This document shows, piece by piece, positions 8,601-13,675 of a stretch of 13,675 nucleotides of DNA. Each line of letters begins with the position of its first letter. The first letter of the stretch is position 1. Source of the DNA: Thermoleophilia bacterium (GTDB lineage: Bacteria; Actinomycetota; Thermoleophilia; Gaiellales; SKUG01); NCBI GenBank assembly GCA_025964455.1, contig JAOPYU010000021.1, positions 1 to 13,675 on the forward strand. The letters run 5' to 3'. A program made the position numbers and the translations under genes. The notes under the pieces were generated by a model. It had not been told where the DNA came from. It saw nothing but the letters and a program-made list of their open reading frames with translations, and searched no databases.

Positions 8601-9917
8601 CCGAACCGTCCGCGTCACGGATCAACATCGTCCTCGGCCGCCATGGCGAGTACGGAGCGCCGCAGGCCGTGGACACTGCCACCGGCGACATCAGTGTCCG
8701 CGTGTGGCACACGCCCGCCTCGCCGCGCGTGTTGACCCCGGTCCCCATCGCCTGGTTGTCGGAGCGGATGAGCAGGGTGGTCCCCATGCCGCCGGAGTCG
8801 TGGGTCAGGTATCCGGTCAGTCGCTGCTTGATCGGGTCACCGCAGCAGCTGGTCTCGCCCTGCTGGCCGTACTCGTACTGGCCCGTGCCCCAGAACGTGT
8901 TGTCCGTGCGCATCAGGTGGATGCCGGTCTGGGAGGCGCCCGTGACGTGGGAGACCCCGGTGATGCCGACACCGGCGCTCGTCTCCATGCGAACGAGATA
9001 GGGCTGGTCGGCGGAAGAGAAGCTCCACGAGAGGTCGCCGTAGCCGTCGAAGCCTGCTGCCCATGCGGTGCCGTCCGACTTGCGGACGATGCCGGAGAAG
9101 CCGCCGGCTGCAACCTCGACCACGCCCGTCACGGGCGTGCCCGGCCCGGTCATCATCTGGCCGAAGTAATTCGTGCTGAGCGTCGCTGGGTAGTTAAGGC
9201 CCTGGCCGAGCTTGCCGCTGTAGTTGCTCCCGAGCGACCATGCGGTGCCGTCGCTACGAGCGAAGATCACTGACTGGTTGTTGCCACTGGCCCCGACGTC
9301 CAGTGCAGTCGTGATCGCGGTCGTGCCGGCGGTGTCGTAGGTGAGCGCGACCGGGTAGGCGCTGCAGGTAGATCCCGCCGTCGAGACGCTCGACAGGATC
9401 CGTCCGTCGGACAGGACGACGAAGGGGCGGTTGCCGGCGGCGATGTCGACGGCCGTCGTGATGTTCACGCCCGCCGCCGACTTCATCTGTACGGCGTACG
9501 GCGAATCGGTGAAGCTGCCACTGAAGAGGTCGCCGCATCCGCCCTCACCCCACGCCCATACGGTGCCGTCGGCTTTCCTGGCGACCATCGTGTCGTCGCC
9601 GACTGCCACCTGCACGACGCCGGTCAGGGGAGTAGCTGCCGCGGTCAGCACCTGGACGGGCGCAATGCTCCGTGCCGTCGGGCCACTGGTGCCATTGCCC
9701 AGCTGTCCGAAGTCGTTCATCCCGAAGGTCCAGACCGTGCCGTCGGACTTGTTCCAGGCCCTTGGGCATTCGTCTCGTTCGTACCGCTGAACAGCGACAC
9801 CGTACCGGCGGCGCCCGCGTCTGGGGCTGCGGCGCCCATGCCCAAGATCACCGCAGCTGCCCACGCGAGCACCGCGAGCGCGAGCGCGGAAACGCGTCGC
9901 GCTCGCGCGTGGGGCAT
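5602..9917 (-). CDS. Large secreted mosaic protein: signal peptide, RCC1-like repeats, fibronectin-like/Cys modules, IPT/TIG domain; apparent frameshift near 9755
   Basis: About 1,440 residues in two frames. The N-terminus is in one frame: MPHARARR from ATG 9917, then a hydrophobic core (ALALAVLAWAAAVILG) and AxA-type cleavage near GAAG, a signal peptide. At about 9753-9760 the sense shifts to the frame NKSDGTVWTFG, open to the stop at 5602. One extra G in the CAAGGGCC run would join them. From 9753 to about 8590 there are some eight RCC1-like beats (SDGTVW..G, NDFGQLGNG), probably a beta-propeller. Next come fibronectin-like beta modules. Two carry YC.SAS.TG..C pairs (about 8110-7570) and two carry VCSDAAC pairs with PTNGA starts and WSFTTV ends (about 7550-7240 and 6600-6300). 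An IPT/TIG domain (starts SISPTSGPQG) lies at about 6310-6040, and a beta-rich C-terminal domain ends AGTYTGTMSITLVEQP. There is no sorting signal or C-terminal membrane helix, so release or loose surface attachment is likely. Function is unknown; adhesion or carbohydrate binding is a guess. Alternative starts in the signal-peptide frame are ATG 9938 and 10022. Confidence 0.8.
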
Positions 9918-10100
9918 ATGGGCTGGCCGCAGCAGCATTCGAGGTGGGCACCGCTCGATTCGTTCGGAGCCAACAGCGTTGTGTCCCGGTACGATCTCAT
10001 CGTCCACATGGGCCCGATGCATGAGCTATCTGGCTGCTTTTCGTATCATCTCGCCACAGGCCACCATGAGGGCCCGTCGCACGGTGATAATCTCCCGTCC
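9918..10100. other. Divergent intergenic region
   Basis: This 183-base region separates the divergently read mosaic secreted gene (minus) and the E1 alpha gene (plus). It must hold both promoters. On the plus strand a good -10-like hexamer lies at its right end (10086-10091). On the minus strand I found no convincing promoter, and two upstream in-frame ATGs (9938, 10022) leave the left boundary uncertain. I see no RNA gene. Confidence 0.5.
10085..10100 (+). promoter_or_regulatory. Probable -10 element just upstream of the E1 alpha start (leaderless-type)
   Basis: TGATAAT (10085-10091) is followed by nine bases and the ATG at 10101, with no SD between. A start point 6-7 bases after the hexamer would leave an untranslated leader of only about 2-3 bases. 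No clear -35 is seen at the usual distance. This favours ATG 10101 over longer in-frame starts. Confidence 0.45.
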
Positions 10101-11294
10101 ATGGCCGCATCCAAGAGCGCATCGACCAAGACCCCCGTCGGCGACAAGGCATCGCCGAAGACCGCGACGCCGAAGCTGCCAAAGGTGCAGCGCGCGCGCC
10201 CCGAGGGCTGGGGCATCGACAGCACCGCCGAGCGGGCTGCGGCCGCCTGCTATGGCGAACAGGCGACGTTCGCCAAGGGCAAGCGACCGAGCGATGCGCT
10301 GTCCAAGGCCGAGCTCGTCGCCATCTATCGCACGATGGTCCTGGCGCGCCGATTCGAGGAACTGGTCATCGACCAGTACCGCGAGGGCAATCTCCCGGGC
10401 TTCGTGCACGTGGCGATCGGTCAGGAAGCCATCGCCGCGGGCGTCGGGCACGCACTCCCCGAGGACGACTACATCGGCTCCACGCACCGCGCCCACGCGC
10501 ACATCATCGCGCGCGGCTCGAGCGTCGAGGCGCTCATGGCCGAGATGATGGGTCGCATCACGGGCGTGTGCCAGGGCAAGGGCGGCTCCATGCACCTCGC
10601 CGACCTCACCCGCCACGTGGTTGGCGCGAACGGCGTGGTCGGATCCGGCGCCCCGATGATGACGGGCGTCGCGCTCGCGCAGAAGACGCTCAAGACGGGC
10701 CGCATCGCCGTCGCGTTCTACGGCGACGGTGCGTCCAGCCAGGGCAACGTGCACGAGGGCATGAACCTCGCCCAGGTATGGGACCTGCCGGTGCTGTTCA
10801 TCCTCGAGAACAACCGATACGCCGAGTCCACGCCGACGTACCAGACCGTCCCGGTGGACGACCTCTCCGTCCGCGGCGCGGCCTTCGGCATGAAGACCTT
10901 CACCGTCGACGGCAACGACGTGCTCGCGATGTACGACGTCACGAGCGTCGCCGCCGAGCACGCCCGCTCGGGCCAGGGGCCCGTCTACATCGTCGCGGAG
11001 ACCAAGCGCCTCTCGGGCCACTACGTCGGCGACGCCGAGGTCTATCGCCCCAAGGGCGAGGCCAAGACCGCCCGATCCACCGATCCGATCCCGGCATTCC
11101 GGGCCCAGCTGCTCGAGCGCAAGGTCTCGGAGGCGGACATCAAGGCCGTCGAGGCAGAGGTGGAGGAGACCATGGAGCGAGCCGTCGCATTGGCCCTCGC
11201 CGCGGACTTCCCGCCCGCCGAGGATGCCATGAAGCACGTGTACGCGGAGTACCCCTACGCCGGCCCCGTGCTCGGCGTCGATGCCGCTCGCTGA
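10101..11294 (+). CDS. Thiamine-diphosphate-dependent 2-oxoacid/acetoin dehydrogenase E1 component, alpha subunit
   Basis: A 397-residue E1 alpha subunit. With an E1 beta partner it decarboxylates pyruvate (or acetoin or a related 2-oxoacid) and passes the acyl group to lipoylated E2. The thiamine-diphosphate motif begins GDGASSQG (208-215) and ends ENN (236-238). STHRAHAH (127-134) holds the active-site histidines; most relatives read HRGHGH here, so both glycines are alanine. GKGGSMH (159-165), GANGVVG and GHYVGD..YRP are also typical. The overall pattern is closest to AcoA/PdhA. The first ~70 residues are an unusual Lys/Ala/Pro/Thr-rich tail before the core begins at LSKAELVAIYRTM. No E1 beta or E2 gene follows; a terminator comes 25 bases after the stop, so this is a single-gene transcript. 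Substrate is uncertain. Longer in-frame starts back to 9672 overlap the opposite gene and encode unfamiliar sequence. Confidence 0.93.
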   Translation: MAASKSASTKTPVGDKASPKTATPKLPKVQRARPEGWGIDSTAERAAAACYGEQATFAKGKRPSDALSKAELVAIYRTMVLARRFEELVIDQYREGNLPGFVHVAIGQEAIAAGVGHALPEDDYIGSTHRAHAHIIARGSSVEALMAEMMGRITGVCQGKGGSMHLADLTRHVVGANGVVGSGAPMMTGVALAQKTLKTGRIAVAFYGDGASSQGNVHEGMNLAQVWDLPVLFILENNRYAESTPTYQTVPVDDLSVRGAAFGMKTFTVDGNDVLAMYDVTSVAAEHARSGQGPVYIVAETKRLSGHYVGDAEVYRPKGEAKTARSTDPIPAFRAQLLERKVSEADIKAVEAEVEETMERAVALALAADFPPAEDAMKHVYAEYPYAGPVLGVDAAR

Positions 11295-11319
11295 GCCGCC
11301 AACACAGCCATGCTCCACA

Positions 11320-11360
11320 CCGGGGGTCGCCTGCATGGGCGGCCCCCGGTCGTTCTTCCT
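11320..11360 (+). terminator. Rho-independent-type terminator after the E1 alpha gene
   Basis: A 12-bp stem, CCGGGGGTCGCC (11320-11331) with GGCGGCCCCCGG (11338-11349), has one G-U wobble and a 6-base loop. It is followed by the T-rich stretch TCGTTCTTCCT. It lies 25 bases after the E1 alpha stop and separates it from the next gene. Confidence 0.85.
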
Positions 11361-11512
11361 GCACACCTCGAATACTAGTGATCAGGACATCCTGCAAAAG
11401 GGGGTTGCGCATTCTGGGATTCCGTCGTTCACTGGAGGTGGAACTGTGTCGTGCGGCCCCCACCTGCACGCTCGGACCACCGAATCCCCCATCCGCCTGG
11501 AGCCCCCACCCC
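11361..11512 (+). other. Intergenic leader of the low-complexity protein gene
   Basis: No gene is seen. Near the left end three small palindromes follow each other: ACTAGT (11374-11379), TGATCA (11379-11384) and CAGGA-CA-TCCTG (11383-11394). These could be a repressor site. A GGAGG at 11434-11438 is not correctly placed for the downstream ATG. A GGAG at 11499-11502 lies 10 bases before ATG 11513 and is the likely ribosome site. Confidence 0.4.
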
Positions 11513-13675
11513 ATGGCATCGATCAATCCAACAACTCCCTCGTCGAACGCGCAGCTGACCGGCATCACCGGCACCGTGCCGATGCCTCGTGGCTCCATCA
11601 CGCTCGCAGACGGAACCCAGTTCCAGCTCGCGCCCGGTGGCAGCTTCTCCCTCGGCGGCTCGACCGGCGGCAACTTCACGATCGTGCCCGACACCGTCGG
11701 CCAGCCCCCCGCGGCCGGTACCTCGGGCCAGGTCATCGTCGGCGGAGGCAGCACGCCCCCCGGCAGCGGTGCGCAGCCCCCGGCGCCTGGCACCACCGTC
11801 GCGGCCGGCGGACTCCCGCCCACCGCCGCGACCACCACCGTCGCTCCGACCACGACCACCGCGGCCGCCAACCCGACCACCGCGAGCGCCACTGGTGCTG
11901 CAGCGACCGTCAGCGGGTTCGGCAAGGCCGAGCGCGGCTCCGTCAAGACCGCCGCCGTCGGCGATGCCAAGTTCTCCTTCCCGTCCTTCAAGGCCTCGGC
12001 CAAGTCCAACACCGCCCCCGCGATCACCTGGGGACCCGACTGGAAGCGCGTCGAGAAGAACGGCATGTTCTACATGGAGCATTCGAACGGGACCAAGGCG
12101 ATCCCCGCCGTGGAGTTCCGCGTCACCCCGTCGCCGGCCGAGAAGGTCCAGACGGTGAAGGTCGCTAACGGCTGGGGCAAGAAGTTCCCCGACGGCACGA
12201 TCCTCGTCTTCGACCGCAACGAGGGCGCCTACCGCCTCGACGCGAAGGGCAACAAGGTCAAGCTGCCGCTCGGCACGCACACCTTCGGCGGCGTCAAGGT
12301 CCGCGTGTTCGAGGCGTCGGTCGTCCGCACGCTCGAGCCCAACGGCATCGTCAACGTCTTCACCTCCCGCGGTCAGCACACGCCCGGGACCACCCGTGGC
12401 CACACCGGCGCGGCGGTCGGCAACGCCAATGCAGGCGCAGCTGCCACCGGCGGCGGCGCACCCGGCAAGGCGCCCGAGAAGGCCCCCGGCACGACCGTCG
12501 GCAGCGGCCCGACGCAGCCCTCGCCCGCCGACATGACCAAGAACGTGGAGAAGATCACGGCCGCAGCGCGCCAGATCCTCGACCAGATCAAGGGCGGCAA
12601 CGTCGACCCGGCCAAGCTCGCAGAGCTCCAGGCCCAGCTCGGTGCGCTCCCGGCCGGCATCCTGCAGGCTGCAGGCGCGGCCGGCACCATCACCTCCGAC
12701 GGCCGCACGCTGCGCCACGATGGGCACACCGACGCGACCACCACCACGCCCTCTACGACCACCCCGAACACGCCGCCGGCAGCCGGCACGACCGTCGCGG
12801 CTGGCTCCTCAACGGGCGGCGGCGCGGCGCCGGTCGCAGGCAACGACGCCAACGCCACCACCAAGGCGATCGCCTCGAGCACCAAGTTCTCCTTCGACGA
12901 CCTCCCGCAGGAGCTGCGGAGCAAGCAGGCTCGCTTCGGCCAGCTGCCCCAGGCCGTGCAGGACACGATCGCCACCAAGCTCGGCTCCAACCAGGGCAGC
13001 GCGGCGCTCAAGGCCGACCAGCTGATCGCCTTCGACAAGGACGGCGGCTTCTCGATCCCCGGCGGCGCCACCGCATTCATCAAGCACCAGTCGCAGATCC
13101 GCGGCGCCGGCCCCGGCGAGGACCTCGCGATGACGGTGCGCCCGTCGCGCCAGCCCGGCGACGCCCGCCCGGCTGCCACGACGTCAGGCAACCGCACGAC
13201 CACCGTGCCCGGCACGACCACCGGTGGCGGCGCGAGCACATCGCACGGCACCCACGGCACCTCGACCGGCTCGCCCTCCGCGCCGCGCCCCGTCGTGACC
13301 GTCGGTGGCGGCCCGATGAGCCAGGCCAACCGCATCAAGCTGTTCGCCCCCGGCGCGAGCATCCGCTCGATCGACTTCGGTGGCCTGAATGGCTCGTTCA
13401 CCTGGAAGACGCTCCCGAAGAAGGCGCAGGACGCGATCCTCGCGTACCTCAAGACGGAGAAGGCGGACCCGGCGTCCAAGGCGTTCTCCGCCCGCACCGG
13501 CTCGGGCTGGACCTTCGATCCCAACGCGGTCATCGTGCTCGACGCAGGCTTCGCCTCGTTCGTCGGTGGCATGTCGATGACCCGCGGCGCGGCCCGACCG
13601 GCCGCCGGCGCCACCGGCGGCGGTGCCCCGGCCAGCGGCGGGGCGACCGGCTCAGCTTCCTCGCGTCCGCCCGTG
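11513..13675 (+). CDS. Long modular Thr/Ala/Gly/Pro-rich protein of unknown function, C-terminus cut by window edge
   Basis: The frame holds 721 codons to the edge without a stop. I recognise no family. There is no signal peptide or membrane helix in what is seen. Four low-complexity linkers carry the motif (A/V)(P/A)GTT(V/T) followed by Ala/Gly/Ser, at residues 91, 324, 423 and 565. They separate ordered-looking modules: 1-60 (beta-rich, GSITLADGTQFQLAPGG), about 133-300 (starts SGFGKAERG, with TWGPDWKRVEKNG and DGTILVFDRNEGAYRL), about 338-400 (helical, with NVEKITAAARQILDQIKGG), about 445-545 and about 600-690. The last two share the pattern LP..(A)QD.I...L followed by a beta segment. Cysteine is absent from the visible part. 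ATG 11513 was chosen for GGAG 10 bases upstream; in-frame GTG 11438 and TTG 11405 are alternatives and add no signal peptide. Structural or extracellular-matrix roles are possible but unsupported. Confidence 0.75.
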   Translation, partial: MASINPTTPSSNAQLTGITGTVPMPRGSITLADGTQFQLAPGGSFSLGGSTGGNFTIVPDTVGQPPAAGTSGQVIVGGGSTPPGSGAQPPAPGTTVAAGGLPPTAATTTVAPTTTTAAANPTTASATGAAATVSGFGKAERGSVKTAAVGDAKFSFPSFKASAKSNTAPAITWGPDWKRVEKNGMFYMEHSNGTKAIPAVEFRVTPSPAEKVQTVKVANGWGKKFPDGTILVFDRNEGAYRLDAKGNKVKLPLGTHTFGGVKVRVFEASVVRTLEPNGIVNVFTSRGQHTPGTTRGHTGAAVGNANAGAAATGGGAPGKAPEKAPGTTVGSGPTQPSPADMTKNVEKITAAARQILDQIKGGNVDPAKLAELQAQLGALPAGILQAAGAAGTITSDGRTLRHDGHTDATTTTPSTTTPNTPPAAGTTVAAGSSTGGGAAPVAGNDANATTKAIASSTKFSFDDLPQELRSKQARFGQLPQAVQDTIATKLGSNQGSAALKADQLIAFDKDGGFSIPGGATAFIKHQSQIRGAGPGEDLAMTVRPSRQPGDARPAATTSGNRTTTVPGTTTGGGASTSHGTHGTSTGSPSAPRPVVTVGGGPMSQANRIKLFAPGASIRSIDFGGLNGSFTWKTLPKKAQDAILAYLKTEKADPASKAFSARTGSGWTFDPNAVIVLDAGFASFVGGMSMTRGAARPAAGATGGGAPASGGATGSASSRPPV

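Noticed and set aside
8344..9273. Plus-strand 309-codon frame
   Set aside because: It is antisense to the RCC1-like repeat region, with composition typical of a shadow frame.
9672..10100. Upstream extension of the E1 alpha frame
   Set aside because: It overlaps the signal-peptide end of the opposite gene, has no SD or family similarity, and a -10-like hexamer sits at 10086-10091.
10026..11366. Minus-strand open frame of 446 codons
   Set aside because: It is antisense to the E1 alpha gene, which has unmistakable thiamine-diphosphate motifs.
11281..12168. Plus-strand frame with a GGAGG followed by GTG 11446
   Set aside because: After the ATG at 11513 its translation becomes His/Arg-rich junk typical of a shifted frame. 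The GGAGG at 11434 therefore probably does not start a protein there.
12373..13614. Minus-strand open frame of 413 codons
   Set aside because: It mirrors the low-complexity plus-strand gene. The opposite of GGC/GCC/ACC-rich codons stays open by composition alone. I prefer the plus frame, which is open for 721 codons and has a GGAG site, though neither has a known homologue that I recognise.
1..13675. tRNA, rRNA, CRISPR array, insertion sequence or attachment site
   Set aside because: I looked for cloverleaf ends, spaced short repeats, transposase motifs and terminal inverted repeats, and saw none.

Overview
The window is GC-rich, tightly packed bacterial chromosome. Synonymous positions are mostly G or C. 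Some genes have a Shine-Dalgarno (SD) site, and others have a -10-like hexamer almost touching the start codon. This fits a high-GC, actinobacteria-like organism; the phylum is a guess from style, not from a marker gene.

Layout. Positions 1-9917 are read on the minus strand. In transcription order they hold: a large secreted mosaic protein (RCC1-like repeats, fibronectin-like and cysteine-paired modules, an IPT/TIG domain) with an apparent frameshift just after its signal peptide; a 110-residue protein of unknown function; a ZIP-family metal transporter; a cobalamin riboswitch; nrdB; and nrdA, which runs off the left edge. Positions 10101-13675 are read on the plus strand: a thiamine-diphosphate-dependent E1 alpha subunit of the pyruvate/acetoin dehydrogenase type, a strong terminator hairpin, and a long low-complexity modular protein of unknown function that runs off the right edge.

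The main result is the nrdBA unit. NrdB keeps all six metal ligands, but leucine (L136) stands where class Ia enzymes carry the radical tyrosine, and glutamate (E98) where they carry the first aspartate ligand. These are marks of class Ic (chlamydial-type, Mn/Fe) ribonucleotide reductase. NrdA is over 1,020 residues long with a long N-terminal extension, as in chlamydial R1. The 297-base leader of nrdB contains a clear cobalamin riboswitch, followed by a hairpin that pairs with the nrdB SD. The class Ic enzyme is therefore probably switched off when vitamin B12 is plentiful, which predicts a B12-dependent class II reductase elsewhere in the genome. The ZIP transporter immediately upstream, on the same strand, could supply manganese, iron or zinc; that link is inference.

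The two large surface-like or low-complexity proteins are the least understood parts. I see no mobile element, tRNA, rRNA or CRISPR array.
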